Positions 41,902 through 51,418 are shown, counted from the stretch's first letter. The stretch is DNA of 64,000 bases from Parapedobacter pyrenivorans_A (GCF_041925275.1 NZ_JBHEUZ010000012.1:124001-188000), one strand, 5' to 3'. Notes: generated by a model not told the origin, from the letters alone. Program-made: numbers and translations.

Positions 41902-42843
41902 ATGCAAGAAATACGTACGATGCAAGAAAAAAGTACCGAGTCCGTTCCGGAAGAATCGAGAAGGGATTCCACAAAGATTTACTTCTTTGTGGTTGCTATT
42001 GCTGCCTTGCTAGCGACCAATGTGTATTTCTACGTTAAATACAAAAGTACAGACGATAAGGTTTATGAGCTGACGGAAGAGAAGGTGAGCATGGAGGCTG
42101 AAATAGACCGTATCGAAGCGGAGCTGGATCGGTTGACCGATCAAAATATCGAACTTAATGCTGCGTTGAAGGGTGCCCAGGACAGCGTACGGTCCACCAT
42201 TGCAACGTTGCGGGCAGAACTGGCCAAAAGTAATCTCACCCGTGAGCAGTTGGGCAAAGCGCAACAGGAGATAAACCAATTGAAGCAGCAAGCATCGAAC
42301 TACATACAAGAAGTTGAACAGCTCCGAAACCGCAATGCACAATTGATTTCTGAACGTGACGAATTGAAACAAGCCGTTTCTTCGTCTTCCGACCGCTTGG
42401 CCGAACTGGAGGCAGAGCGTACCGATTTGGTCGATATGGTGAAGCTAGCCTCGGCCATCAAGGTTTCGAGTATTTCCGTCAATGGTGCGAGGCAACGGAA
42501 TAATGATAGGGAGAGTGTGGAAACCCGGGCACGGAGGGTTGATAAGTTCCGTATCAATTTTACATTGGCAGACAATCCGCTGGCGGCGGTTGGTGAGCAC
42601 GATATCTACATGCGTGTCATCGATCCCAACGGGAATCTGGTGACTACGGAAGACCGGGGGCTTTTTGAAGTGGACGGTAGGCAGATGCAGTACACCTACA
42701 AGACGAAGATAAGTTTTGAAAACGACGGGGCTGCTTATACCCTCCAATGGGCCGATGCACGAGGTTTTCAAAAAGGGACCTATACCATTTTGCTCTATGC
42801 CGACAACGCGGTGATGGGGCAAAGCAGCGTTGTATTGAAATAG
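41902..42843 (+). CDS. single-span coiled-coil membrane protein
   Basis: A 313-residue protein with one transmembrane helix at about 27-46 (IYFFVVAIAALLATNVYFYV), a long coiled coil (about 50-180; EEKVSMEAEIDRIEAELDRL and similar heptads) and a beta-rich C-terminal domain (about 185-313; KFRINFTLADNPLAAVGEHD). Type II topology with the coiled coil in the periplasm is inferred. No family recognised; similar proteins occur beside kinases and wall genes in Bacteroidota. It is convergent with the large histidine kinase. Confidence 0.75.
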   Translation: MQEIRTMQEKSTESVPEESRRDSTKIYFFVVAIAALLATNVYFYVKYKSTDDKVYELTEEKVSMEAEIDRIEAELDRLTDQNIELNAALKGAQDSVRSTIATLRAELAKSNLTREQLGKAQQEINQLKQQASNYIQEVEQLRNRNAQLISERDELKQAVSSSSDRLAELEAERTDLVDMVKLASAIKVSSISVNGARQRNNDRESVETRARRVDKFRINFTLADNPLAAVGEHDIYMRVIDPNGNLVTTEDRGLFEVDGRQMQYTYKTKISFENDGAAYTLQWADARGFQKGTYTILLYADNAVMGQSSVVLK

Positions 42844-42858
42844 CCCCTCAACGTATAG

Positions 42859-45800
42859 TTAGACGGTAGATTGCTGCGCGTTTACCGATGGGATACGCAA
42901 GTAGAAAGTTGTCCCTTTCCCCACAAGAGTCTCGTACCGGATGCTTCCGCCCATTCCTTCCACAGCCTGTTTTACAAACGCCAACCCCAACCCGGTCCCG
43001 GAACTTTTGGTAGTGAAATTGGGCTGGAACAACTTTTCCCGGGCCCCGGGATTTATGCCCTCCCCGTTATCCTGGATGGCAATTGCCACATAATGATCCG
43101 CATCATAGGCAACGGAGATATTGATTTGGCACCGACGCTTCGTGATAGCTGCCTCAATCGAGTTCTTGATTAAATTGTTGAACGACCTCAGCAATTGGTC
43201 GCGATCGCCCTGTATGTTAACGGCATTTTCGCCACAACTATTTGTAACCGCAATCCGAACGCCCACATTATTACGGAACACTTCGACCGCCTTGGCTAGA
43301 ATGTCCAGCACATCGACCTTCTTGAGCTGTGTATCGGGCATTTTGGCGAACTCGGAGAACTCGGATGCGATATGTGAGAGACTATCGATTTGTTCGATGA
43401 ATGATTCACTGAATTTTTCGAACCGCTCTTCAAACCTCGGGTCCTTTTCTTTCCACGAGCGCTCCAATTGCTGGATGCCAAGCTTCAACGGCGTAAGTGG
43501 GTTTTTGATTTCGTGGGCCACTTGCTTGGCCATTTCGCGCCAAGCCGATTCACGTTCCGAGCGCATAATGGTATTGGCACTCTGTTCGAGCGCTACGATC
43601 ATCAGGTTATACTCCTTGATAAGGCTGCCGATTTCGTCGTGGCGTTTCCAGAAAATGGGTTCATTGGGTTTTCCGATGCTGGTTTTGGCCAAGCTACGCT
43701 GCACTAGCGCGAGCGGCGCCGTAATTTTGTTGGCTACGAATACCGCGAAGAGGCCGAGCACCAGAATGACCAATGCATAGATATTGATGAGGGTATTGAG
43801 CAGGAGACCTACATTCTGGTCAAATTCTTTCCGGTAACTATAATGCGGTAAACTGAGGAATGCCACCGCTTCGTATTCGTCGTTTCTGATGGGGGCATAG
43901 GCAGCGATAAAATTCAACCCTCCGATATGCTCGTGCTGCAGAAATTCAGACCGCTGATACCGGGCCATATGCAGCCACGCGTGCGGCTGCATATAACGTG
44001 ATAGCAGACGCAGATCGTAGATGCGCGGCTGAGTGGAATAGATAAGCTGTCCATTGGTGTCATAAAGGTTCAGGTCGGCCGCAACAGATTCGGCGATGGT
44101 ATTGAATTGCTCATCCGCCGATAGCCCCTTGTTCAAGTCAAGTTCCTTAAGCCAGCGGGACTCCAGTCTGGAAGCGATGTCTGCCACATATTTCAATACA
44201 CCGCTTTCCTGTTGCTTTTTAAACTGGCTACTGATGCTAAAAAACGTGATGATACCAGCTACAATCAGTGTGGTCACCACAGCTACCACCATGAATGTCT
44301 GGATGCGGGTACTATACAATATTTTATTGGAGAGTATTAAGAAGCTCCATCGGAGGTTGCGCAAGCTGAAGTCGTTGCCGTTGAGTGTCAATACCAACCA
44401 CCGCGCAGTGAATGCTAGTATGGCGAACAGTAGGAATACAAGGAAAATGAACGATAGTGCGGCCAGTTGCATCCAACTACTACGCTGCGGACTGCTCACC
44501 ACAATCAGGGTGCGGCTGTTGGGACGGCGCATCATGTGCTCATAACCCCCTTCGGTGCCCAGTGAAATGAATTTCCGGAGTTCATTGGGGTAAGCCGCCG
44601 TAGACAATGGATATACATAGTCGCCATACTGGCTTACCAGCGTACCATGCTGGTAGAATGCATACGCATAGCCGGCTATCAATTCAGTTTGTTGTTGGTC
44701 GATCCTACTGTCGGCAAGGATATCCGGGTAGGAAGACAGTTGGCTGAACGACCGGTTTTGGAGCTCGATAAGCAAAATCCCCAATAATTCGCCGTTCTCC
44801 TGCACCGGTAATTGAGCGAAGTATTCGAAATTGCCAAACCGGCTGTTTCCGCGATAGAAATTTTCAGATACTTTGATGGCGCCCGAAATGACCTTTTCGC
44901 GGTAGGCCTGCCGCTTACTGGCAGAACTGTTGCCAATAGGTACCCACTCCGTGTTGTATTCATTGGCTACAAATTCGTAACGCGAGAGGTACCCACTTAA
45001 GTAGGTCCTTTTCAGGTGCTCGTTGAGTAGCTCGCGGTTTTCATTTCGAGGCATTTTGAAGTAATCGATGAGGATGGGGTCCTTCACGATCTCTTTCTCC
45101 AGGTCGTGGAAAAGGGCGAGCGCATTCGCATCATCGACGGCCTCCAGCCTGGAGAGGGCGATTTTTTGCTTCTCCTCTTTTTTGTAGTGTTGGTATTCGC
45201 TGTGCTTTATCGCGGTAATGGAAGCCAATAGCAATAGCGTGGCGATGAAAACAGCCAGGTCGAACCGACGTTCCTTCTGTGTATACCACACCCGCAATCC
45301 AATCAGCGTGCTCAGCAGCAGGAAGGTAAGCGGTGGATTGCTGAACGAAAAATCGGCTAGGCAAACAAGTATCCCAGCAACGACAACGGCCGTTATACCG
45401 GTGAAAAGCAACCATTTTTTGTTTGGGATCAGAGTATGGGCAACCTCGGCCAGTAAATCGATGAGTAGTAGCAGCGACATCATACTCAAGCAAAGAGCGA
45501 AAATGCCAATCCAACTGTAGAAGCTGAGGCCTAAGATGTTGGTCACGTCAAAATTGATGTCGGAGTTGGTCACCAGTCCCGAAAATACATCGGCCACTGC
45601 ATGGCTAACAGTATAAATCACGGCACCGAGGAGGAGGACCATTAGTAAACTCCCCACCCTCGTGCGGCCAATCGCCGGTATATGGAGCTGTTTTCTGAAG
45701 GTATACAGGTAGCCGATAAACCAAGTGAATGCGACAATGTTGAGGAGCAGTCCGCCCAGATGGGGAAACAGGAAACTGGACGCGAAATTGCGTGAATCGA

Positions 45801-46614
45801 AAAGGCCCGTATAGAAATGGGAAGACAGCCAACCATAATAGAGGTCTAGGTAACGAATACCCGCCAAACAACAGGCAAAGAGAACTATTGAAGACCATAC
45901 CCAACCGCGTCTACTCAGCCAAATGCACATGATATTGAGCAGAAGCACTACGGAAAGCCCCGCCAGTATCCATATGGCGAGTTCCAGTTTGGAAAAAAAA
46001 GTGTCGTGGCGCCCGTCGTTCAGCTTTACGGAAAAAAGGTACTCACCGGTTATACTCCTGATGTTATAAATCAGGTGGTCATCGTAGTCGGCGATCTCGA
46101 GGTTGTTGGTTTCGATGAGATTTTTGGAGAACCTATCCTGCAGGTATTCATTGTTTTTCTGGAAGTCAGATTTTATCGGGATCAGGAATAACGCCGAGAA
46201 GTTACCCGCACTTTTTTTGATCGATTCATACCACCCGTTTCCGAGGTTGATGATGTCCACTCCTTCCGTGATGCCTGCATCGGTTTTCGGAACGGCTTTG
46301 TCCGTACCCCAGATAGCCAGTTCGCTATTTACGTAGATGAAAGGATAGATATCATGTTGGCCCACGAAATAATCGAGGATCTCCTCTGCGTGGTTCACAT
46401 CGGTTTCCATCGCTCTAAGCGCGTTGAAGCGCATCGAGTCGCTCAGGAAGTTGTATACGATCTGTTCTTTTTTGTGGAGGTTATTTTGGATACGCCGGCC
46501 ATCGAGGAGCAGGATTTCCTCCTTGTTGAACGTCAAGTTGATGGTGACAGCGGTGCCTATGAAGCATAACGTCAGCACCAACAACAATAGCCGTATTTTG
46601 ACAACTGTACTCAC
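42859..46614 (-). CDS. very large multi-span sensor histidine kinase
   Basis: A 1251-residue kinase. It has an N-terminal helix, a first extracytoplasmic domain (about 30-210), a cluster of about eight helices (210-480), a second extracytoplasmic domain (about 500-720), two more helices, a third sensor domain (about 790-930), a helix and HAMP (LALVQRSLAKTS..DEIGSL). The kinase core follows: H-box AHEIKNPLTPLKLGIQQL (His about 1034), N-box FNNLIKNSIEAA, G1 IQDNGEGINP and G2 SSGTGLGLAFVKQ. The core resembles NtrY-type kinases. No response regulator is adjacent, so the partner is unknown. The three sensor parts may respond to envelope state. Confidence 0.88.
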   Translation of the reverse strand: MSTVVKIRLLLLVLTLCFIGTAVTINLTFNKEEILLLDGRRIQNNLHKKEQIVYNFLSDSMRFNALRAMETDVNHAEEILDYFVGQHDIYPFIYVNSELAIWGTDKAVPKTDAGITEGVDIINLGNGWYESIKKSAGNFSALFLIPIKSDFQKNNEYLQDRFSKNLIETNNLEIADYDDHLIYNIRSITGEYLFSVKLNDGRHDTFFSKLELAIWILAGLSVVLLLNIMCIWLSRRGWVWSSIVLFACCLAGIRYLDLYYGWLSSHFYTGLFDSRNFASSFLFPHLGGLLLNIVAFTWFIGYLYTFRKQLHIPAIGRTRVGSLLMVLLLGAVIYTVSHAVADVFSGLVTNSDINFDVTNILGLSFYSWIGIFALCLSMMSLLLLIDLLAEVAHTLIPNKKWLLFTGITAVVVAGILVCLADFSFSNPPLTFLLLSTLIGLRVWYTQKERRFDLAVFIATLLLLASITAIKHSEYQHYKKEEKQKIALSRLEAVDDANALALFHDLEKEIVKDPILIDYFKMPRNENRELLNEHLKRTYLSGYLSRYEFVANEYNTEWVPIGNSSASKRQAYREKVISGAIKVSENFYRGNSRFGNFEYFAQLPVQENGELLGILLIELQNRSFSQLSSYPDILADSRIDQQQTELIAGYAYAFYQHGTLVSQYGDYVYPLSTAAYPNELRKFISLGTEGGYEHMMRRPNSRTLIVVSSPQRSSWMQLAALSFIFLVFLLFAILAFTARWLVLTLNGNDFSLRNLRWSFLILSNKILYSTRIQTFMVVAVVTTLIVAGIITFFSISSQFKKQQESGVLKYVADIASRLESRWLKELDLNKGLSADEQFNTIAESVAADLNLYDTNGQLIYSTQPRIYDLRLLSRYMQPHAWLHMARYQRSEFLQHEHIGGLNFIAAYAPIRNDEYEAVAFLSLPHYSYRKEFDQNVGLLLNTLINIYALVILVLGLFAVFVANKITAPLALVQRSLAKTSIGKPNEPIFWKRHDEIGSLIKEYNLMIVALEQSANTIMRSERESAWREMAKQVAHEIKNPLTPLKLGIQQLERSWKEKDPRFEERFEKFSESFIEQIDSLSHIASEFSEFAKMPDTQLKKVDVLDILAKAVEVFRNNVGVRIAVTNSCGENAVNIQGDRDQLLRSFNNLIKNSIEAAITKRRCQINISVAYDADHYVAIAIQDNGEGINPGAREKLFQPNFTTKSSGTGLGLAFVKQAVEGMGGSIRYETLVGKGTTFYLRIPSVNAQQSTV

Positions 46615-46639
46615 CGTTTATAGCTGCTAATCTACATAA

Positions 46640-46677
46640 AAATAGAGACCCCCACAATATTGCATTATTGTGGGGGT
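46640..46677 (-). terminator. terminator of sdhCAB operon
   Basis: A perfect 12-base stem (46648-46659 with 46666-46677, ACCCCCACAATA) followed on the minus strand by CTCTATTTTT. It separates the sdh operon from the kinase gene. Confidence 0.9.
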
Positions 46678-46702
46678 TCCGGGTAAGCCAATGGCAGCTC
46701 CC

Positions 46703-47473
46703 TTAGTGCACTTCTTCTTCTTTAAAGAGCTTGGCCGTGAGGTATTCACGGTTCATCCGCGCAATATTGGTCAGTTTGATGCCTACCGGGCATTCCGCCT
46801 CGCAGGCCCCTGTATTGGTGCAACTGCCAAATCCTTCTGCATCCATCTGGTCGACCATCGCCTGTGCGCGGCTATACCGTTCGGTTTGGCCCTGCGGCAA
46901 CAAGGCGTATTGCGATATTTTGGCCGAAACGAATAGCATGGCCGAAGAATTCTTGCAGGCGGCTACACAAGCACCGCAACCAATGCAGGTAGCAGATTCA
47001 AACGCTTCATCGGCTACGGTCTTCGGAATAGGGATGCAATTCGCGTCGGGGACCCCGCCGGTATTTATATTGACGTATCCCCCCGCTTGTTGGATGCGAT
47101 CAAATGCGGTCCGGTCTACCGCCAAATCCTTGATTACCGGAAATGCCGATGCGCGCCAAGGCTCAATCACGATGGTTTGCCCATCGTGGAAGCTCCGCAT
47201 GTGCAACTGGCAGGTGGTGGTCAGTTGTTTTGGTCCGTGAGGCCGGCCGTTGATATAGAGCGAGCACATACCACATATCCCTTCGCGGCAGTCGTGGTCA
47301 AAGTGGATGGGGTCTTCGCCTTTCCGTACCATCTCCTCATTCACTACATCCAGCATTTCAAGGAAAGACATGTCGGGCGATATACCGTTTGCCTGGTAGG
47401 TTACAAATTTACCCCTCGTATCGTTGTTCTTTTGACGCCATACTTTGAGCGTCAGGTTCATGTTTCCACTCAT
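46703..47473 (-). CDS. sdhB: succinate dehydrogenase iron-sulfur subunit
   Basis: A 256-residue subunit of complex II. The 2Fe-2S ligands are in CREGICGMCSLYINGRPHG, the 4Fe-4S in CIGCGACVAACKN and the 3Fe-4S/4Fe-4S C-terminal set in CTNTGACEAECPVGI. It carries electrons from the flavoprotein to the cytochrome b subunit on the cytoplasmic side. The gap to sdhA (70 bases) is filled by a 7-base periodic array. Confidence 0.97.
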   Translation of the reverse strand: MSGNMNLTLKVWRQKNNDTRGKFVTYQANGISPDMSFLEMLDVVNEEMVRKGEDPIHFDHDCREGICGMCSLYINGRPHGPKQLTTTCQLHMRSFHDGQTIVIEPWRASAFPVIKDLAVDRTAFDRIQQAGGYVNINTGGVPDANCIPIPKTVADEAFESATCIGCGACVAACKNSSAMLFVSAKISQYALLPQGQTERYSRAQAMVDQMDAEGFGSCTNTGACEAECPVGIKLTNIARMNREYLTAKLFKEEEVH

Positions 47474-47548
47474 GGTTTTTTGCTTTATGCTTTTGCGCTA
47501 CGACTTACGACTAGCGGCTTATGACTATTGACTTACGACTTATTACTT
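47474..47548 (-). repeat. degenerate heptamer array between sdhA and sdhB
   Basis: Read on the minus strand, ten consecutive 7-base units fill the gap from the last sense codon of sdhA to five bases before the sdhB start. Most units fit (A/T)AG-T/C-C-N-N; AAGTCGT occurs twice and others such as TAGTCAT and AAGCATA differ at two or three places. The sdhA stop codon lies inside the first unit. Confidence 0.7.
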
Positions 47549-49474
47549 ATAGCTCCGTTGTGTCAATTTAACGTTCTCAAACACCAAAGGTTCTTTATGC
47601 AATACTTCGGCTTGGTCAGCACCTTTATACTCCCATGCAGCCACGTAGCTGAAATTTTCATCATCACGCTTAGCTTCGCCTTCTTCCGTTTGGCTTTCTT
47701 CGCGGAAGTGGCCCCCGCATGATTCGCGGCGGTTAAGGGCATCGTCTACCATCAGTTCGCCCAATTCGAGAAAATCAGCCACACGGCCAGCTTTTTCAAG
47801 CGATTGGTTCATCTCTTCGTTTTCGCCCAACACCGTCACATCATTCCAAAACTCCTGCCGCAACGCTTGTATGAGTCCTTTGGCTTTGGTGAGGCCCGCT
47901 TCATTACGGGCCATGCCGCAGTACTCCCACATGATGTGGCCGAGCTTTTTGTGGATGTCGTCCACGGTTTTATTTCCTTTCAGCGAAAGCAGGTGATGCA
48001 CGCGGTCCTCTACTTCCTTGCGGGTTTTTTCGAAATTCGGGTGGCCTTTGTCTACGGGAGCGAAGCCTAGCCCAGCGAGGTAATTACCCACGGTGTAAGG
48101 AATCACAAAGTAACCATCGGCCAGGCCTTGCATCAGCGCCGAGGCACCTAAGCGATTGGCACCATGGTCTGAGAAGTTGCATTCGCCAAGCGCATAGAGA
48201 CCGGGCACCGTCGTCATCAGGTTGTAATCGACCCAAACACCGCCCATCGTGTAGTGCACGGCAGGGTAGATGCGCATGGGTTGCTTATATGGGTTCTCGT
48301 CCGTGATTTGGTAGTACATGTCAAATAGATTGCCATACTTGGCACGTACGGCATCTTCCCCCAGCCGTTTGATGGCGTCTTCGAAATCGAGGAATACCGC
48401 CACGCCCGACGTGCCGACGCCCCGCCCCTCGTCTACGACCTCTTTTGCATTCCGGGAGGCCACGTCACGCGGCACAAGGTTACCGAAAGAGGGGTATTTA
48501 CGTTCAAGGTAGTAATCGCGGTCCTCTTCTTTGATGTCGGCGATTTTAATTTCGCCCTTGCGTAGTTTTTGTGCAAGCTCCACCGTTTTCGGCACCCACA
48601 CACGGCCATCGTTACGCAATGATTCAGACATCAATGTCAACTTCGATTGGTGGTCGCCCGTTACCGGGATGCAGGTAGGGTGGATTTGTGTATAACATGG
48701 GTTGGCAAAGAACGCCCCGCGCTTGTGGGCGCGCCAAGCCGCGGTAACGTTACAGCCCATGGCATTGGTAGAGAGGAAAAATACGTTGCCATAGCCTCCT
48801 GTACATAGCAATACGGCGTGGCCTTCGTGCGATTCGATGGCCCCCGTCACCATATTGCGTGTGATAATGCCACGTGCATGGCCGTCGATGGTCACGAGAT
48901 CCAACATCTCATGGCGGTTATACATCTTCACCGTACCCTTGTGTATCTGGCGGTTCAGCGCGGAGTAAGCACCCAGCAACAGCTGCTGCCCCGTTTGGCC
49001 CCGGGCGTAGAATGTACGGGAAACCTGGGCACCACCAAACGAACGGTTGTCGAGTAACCCACCGTACTCGCGGGCGAAGGGTACACCCTGCGCCACGCAC
49101 TGGTCGATGATATTTACCGATACCTCAGCCAAGCGATGCACGTTGGCCTCGCGCGAGCGGTAGTCACCCCCTTTCACCGTATCGTAAAACAATCGGTAAA
49201 CGCTGTCGCCGTCGTTTTGGTAATTCTTAGCGGCGTTGATGCCGCCTTGGGCAGCGATGGAATGCGCCCGGCGCGGACTGTCCTGATAGCAGAAAGCCTT
49301 CACATTGTAGCCGAGTTCGGCAAGTGAGGCAGCAGCAGATGAGCCGGCCAACCCCGTGCCTACCACAATGATGGTATATTTCCGCTTGTTGGCCGGATTG
49401 ACCAACTTCAGGTTAAACTTATGCTTCGACCATTTTTCGGACAGTGGCCCTGCTGGTACTTTCGAATCTAACAT
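47543..49474 (-). CDS. sdhA: succinate dehydrogenase / fumarate reductase flavoprotein subunit
   Basis: A 643-residue FAD subunit. The dinucleotide motif is IIVVGTGLAGSSAAASLAEL, the covalent-FAD histidine is in RRAHSIAAQGGINAAKNY, and catalytic landmarks are HPTCIP, NLVPRDVASR and HYTMGGVWVDY. The Bacteroidota enzyme with a single cytochrome b subunit can work as succinate dehydrogenase or fumarate reductase; direction cannot be told. Second gene of sdhCAB. Confidence 0.97.
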   Translation of the reverse strand: MLDSKVPAGPLSEKWSKHKFNLKLVNPANKRKYTIIVVGTGLAGSSAAASLAELGYNVKAFCYQDSPRRAHSIAAQGGINAAKNYQNDGDSVYRLFYDTVKGGDYRSREANVHRLAEVSVNIIDQCVAQGVPFAREYGGLLDNRSFGGAQVSRTFYARGQTGQQLLLGAYSALNRQIHKGTVKMYNRHEMLDLVTIDGHARGIITRNMVTGAIESHEGHAVLLCTGGYGNVFFLSTNAMGCNVTAAWRAHKRGAFFANPCYTQIHPTCIPVTGDHQSKLTLMSESLRNDGRVWVPKTVELAQKLRKGEIKIADIKEEDRDYYLERKYPSFGNLVPRDVASRNAKEVVDEGRGVGTSGVAVFLDFEDAIKRLGEDAVRAKYGNLFDMYYQITDENPYKQPMRIYPAVHYTMGGVWVDYNLMTTVPGLYALGECNFSDHGANRLGASALMQGLADGYFVIPYTVGNYLAGLGFAPVDKGHPNFEKTRKEVEDRVHHLLSLKGNKTVDDIHKKLGHIMWEYCGMARNEAGLTKAKGLIQALRQEFWNDVTVLGENEEMNQSLEKAGRVADFLELGELMVDDALNRRESCGGHFREESQTEEGEAKRDDENFSYVAAWEYKGADQAEVLHKEPLVFENVKLTQRSYK

Positions 49475-49528
49475 ATGATGATGTCTGTTATATCGTTGTG
49501 TCCGGTAAACCCGGACATCACATAGTTG

Positions 49529-50302
49529 CTAGCTAGCAAAATAGAAATACAACGGCATGGCCGCAAATCCAATGGGGATAGCCACGCCAAATAACCAAAT
49601 TCCGATAAATCGGATAAGGGGCGCATATTTTTTATGGTCCCATCCCAACGTCTGAAACGCACTCTTGAAACCATGGATAAGGTGGAAAGACAGCGCCGCC
49701 ATCGCAATGACGTAAAATACCACCAGGATCCAGTTTTTGAATGCAAACTGCACCTGTTTATACAAATCCTTGGCCCTGAGTATCTCAATATCGCTGTCTA
49801 CATATTTCACATAATCTGTAAACTCTCCGGCAATCAGCTCGGTTGCCGTGATTTCTTGCGTAGTGAGGTTGGTGCGGTATTCGACGTACGGCACGTCGTC
49901 ATTATGGTATTTCCACCAGAAATTGCTCATATGGGTTACAATGAATACCAGCAAAACTGTACCCAGTATCCCCATATTGCGGGAGTTCCAGGCACTATTT
50001 GCCGATCCGTGATAAACGGCATAACCAACGGGTCTCGCTTTTTTGTTTTGGATGGTGATTACCAGCGCATAAATAGCGTGTATGACGATAGATGCGTAAA
50101 GCAGGTATGAGACGACTTTAATCGGCGTAAAATGCGTCATAAAATAAGCATAGTCATTGAAGGCTTTCCCCTGGTCGTTGTAAAATAACTGTAGATTGCC
50201 TATCAGGTGGACAATCAGAAATGTGCACAAAAACAGACCGGTCAAGCTCATGACAAGCTTCTTCCCAAGCGATGAGGAAAGTAGTGGTTTGGACTTATTC
50301 AT
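49529..50302 (-). CDS. sdhC: succinate dehydrogenase cytochrome b subunit
   Basis: A 257-residue membrane anchor with five helices, of the B-type (single large subunit, two hemes) found with Bacteroidota complex II. Histidines in FLIVHLIGNLQLF, YASIVIHAIYAL, IVTHMSNFWWKYH and LSFHLIHGFKSAF are the probable heme ligands. The frame is open to 50365, but the ATG at 50302 (MNKSKPLLSS) is preceded by a good ribosome-binding sequence GAGGAGA and by a promoter box at 50330. Confidence 0.93.
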   Translation of the reverse strand: MNKSKPLLSSSLGKKLVMSLTGLFLCTFLIVHLIGNLQLFYNDQGKAFNDYAYFMTHFTPIKVVSYLLYASIVIHAIYALVITIQNKKARPVGYAVYHGSANSAWNSRNMGILGTVLLVFIVTHMSNFWWKYHNDDVPYVEYRTNLTTQEITATELIAGEFTDYVKYVDSDIEILRAKDLYKQVQFAFKNWILVVFYVIAMAALSFHLIHGFKSAFQTLGWDHKKYAPLIRFIGIWLFGVAIPIGFAAMPLYFYFAS

Positions 50303-50329
50303 TCTCCTCGAATATTTAATTTTGGTAAG

Positions 50330-50337
50330 CAAATCTA
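50330..50337 (-). promoter_or_regulatory. -7 box of sdhCAB promoter
   Basis: TAGATTTG on the minus strand with TTC 20 bases upstream (50358-50360). It lies 28 bases before the chosen sdhC start. Confidence 0.6.
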
Positions 50338-50383
50338 CCAATTGATTCAATACACGTGAAAACAAACAAGCAAAATCATTAAT

Positions 50384-50398
50384 TTAGAACTGTTCTAA
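50384..50398. promoter_or_regulatory. perfect 15-base palindrome upstream of sdhC
   Basis: TTAGAACTGTTCTAA is a perfect dyad 24 bases upstream of the -33 position of the sdh promoter, a plausible site for a dimeric regulator. Confidence 0.5.
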
Positions 50399-50410
50399 TG
50401 TTTAAGCGCG

Positions 50411-50448
50411 AAAAAACAAAAGCGCCACGCTGGTAATTGCGTGGCGCT
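50411..50448 (-). terminator. terminator of outer-membrane protein gene
   Basis: AGCGCCACGC (50421-50430) pairs perfectly with GCGTGGCGCT (50439-50448), followed on the minus strand by TTTGTTTTTT. Confidence 0.9.
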
Positions 50449-50478
50449 CCTTGTATATTTTTTGCTAAACGGGGTTTG

Positions 50479-51075
50479 TTAGAACAACCGGTAGCCGATG
50501 CCCACCGTCCAGAGATTTACCTTCTGCGGGGCACTGTCGTTTTTGCTCAACTCGCTTAGCCCATGCTCGTAACGTGCATCGATGCGGAAGTTGCTGATAT
50601 CGAGCCCAAGCCCGCCGGTTACTGCCCATGCTTGGTTTTTGTATTCACCGAAATCAGTGACTTGTTGCAGTGATTCACCGATGTTTTTGTCGACAACAAA
50701 CGAGACGACCGGACCAGCAACGATGCGCAATCCTGCGGGGCCGAAGCCAATACGCGTACCCAACAACAACGGTAAGTCTAAGGAAGTGAAACTCACTTTG
50801 CCTTCTTCGTTTTCTTCAATCAGTTTGGCTTCGGAGCTTTTTCCTGTTAAATAAAGCTCGGGTTGGAAATGTATGCCGGCTCCGCCTACGCGTGCCCAAA
50901 CACCCGCTTGGTATCCGGTGCGCGTGCTTGCATCCAACCAACCGCTATCTTCCGATTTCAAACTGGAAAAGTTAAGGCCCGCTTTGACCCCGAATTGAAA
51001 ACTCGGTAGCAATTGGGCGTTGGCGCCAAAAATCGTGGCGGTTACGAGAAATGCAATAATAAAGTACTTTTTCAT
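50479..51075 (-). CDS. outer-membrane beta-barrel (porin-like) protein
   Basis: A 198-residue exported protein. The signal peptide is MKKYFIIAFLVTATIFGANA, which fixes the start at 51075 although the frame is open to 51165. The mature part, FQFGVKAGLNFSSLKSEDSG through WTVGIGYRLF, has the alternating strands and final aromatic residue of the Bacteroidota OprF/PorT-like small barrel family. Function unknown. Single gene with a strong terminator. Confidence 0.85.
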   Translation of the reverse strand: MKKYFIIAFLVTATIFGANAQLLPSFQFGVKAGLNFSSLKSEDSGWLDASTRTGYQAGVWARVGGAGIHFQPELYLTGKSSEAKLIEENEEGKVSFTSLDLPLLLGTRIGFGPAGLRIVAGPVVSFVVDKNIGESLQQVTDFGEYKNQAWAVTGGLGLDISNFRIDARYEHGLSELSKNDSAPQKVNLWTVGIGYRLF

Positions 51076-51154
51076 AGCGTTAATCATTTTTAAATGTCTA
51101 TTCGTATACTGTTGTCCAACCATAGCAAAATTCAAGCCGAAAATGGCAATAAAC

Positions 51155-51185
51155 TTGCACCACAAGGCAACTTTCGCTAGTTTTG
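51155..51185 (+). promoter_or_regulatory. promoter of csbD-like / csaA / tadA run
   Basis: TTG (51155-51157), 20 bases, TAGTTTTG (51178-51185); the csbD-like ATG follows 18 bases later. Confidence 0.65.
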
Positions 51186-51202
51186 TCGCAAATCAATGGT
51201 AT

Positions 51203-51418
51203 ATGGCTGATATCAAAATGACCCCGGAGGAGTGGGAAATCGCGAAAGCGAAATTCCGGCGTAAATACAATCACCTTTCTGATGATGACCTCGCTTTTGA
51301 GCCGGGCAAAGAAGACGAACTGATCGGCCGATTGGCCAAGCGCGTGCGGCGTAGCCGGGATTACATCCTCTTTACCTTGAAGAAGGGGATTGCCGATTTG
51401 GGAAGTAACCGGTTATAA
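51203..51418 (+). CDS. CsbD-like small protein
   Basis: A 71-residue, highly charged protein. The segment WEIAKAKFRRKYNHLSDDDL, followed by GKEDELIGRLAKR, matches the CsbD stress-protein pattern (K.K.KWG.LTDDDL...G..DQL.G). Longer upstream starts are unlikely because the promoter lies at 51155-51185. Its stop shares bases with the csaA start (TAATG). Confidence 0.75.
   Translation: MADIKMTPEEWEIAKAKFRRKYNHLSDDDLAFEPGKEDELIGRLAKRVRRSRDYILFTLKKGIADLGSNRL

Noticed and set aside
47474..47548. CRISPR array
   Set aside because: Units are 7 bases with no spacers; no cas genes are in the window.
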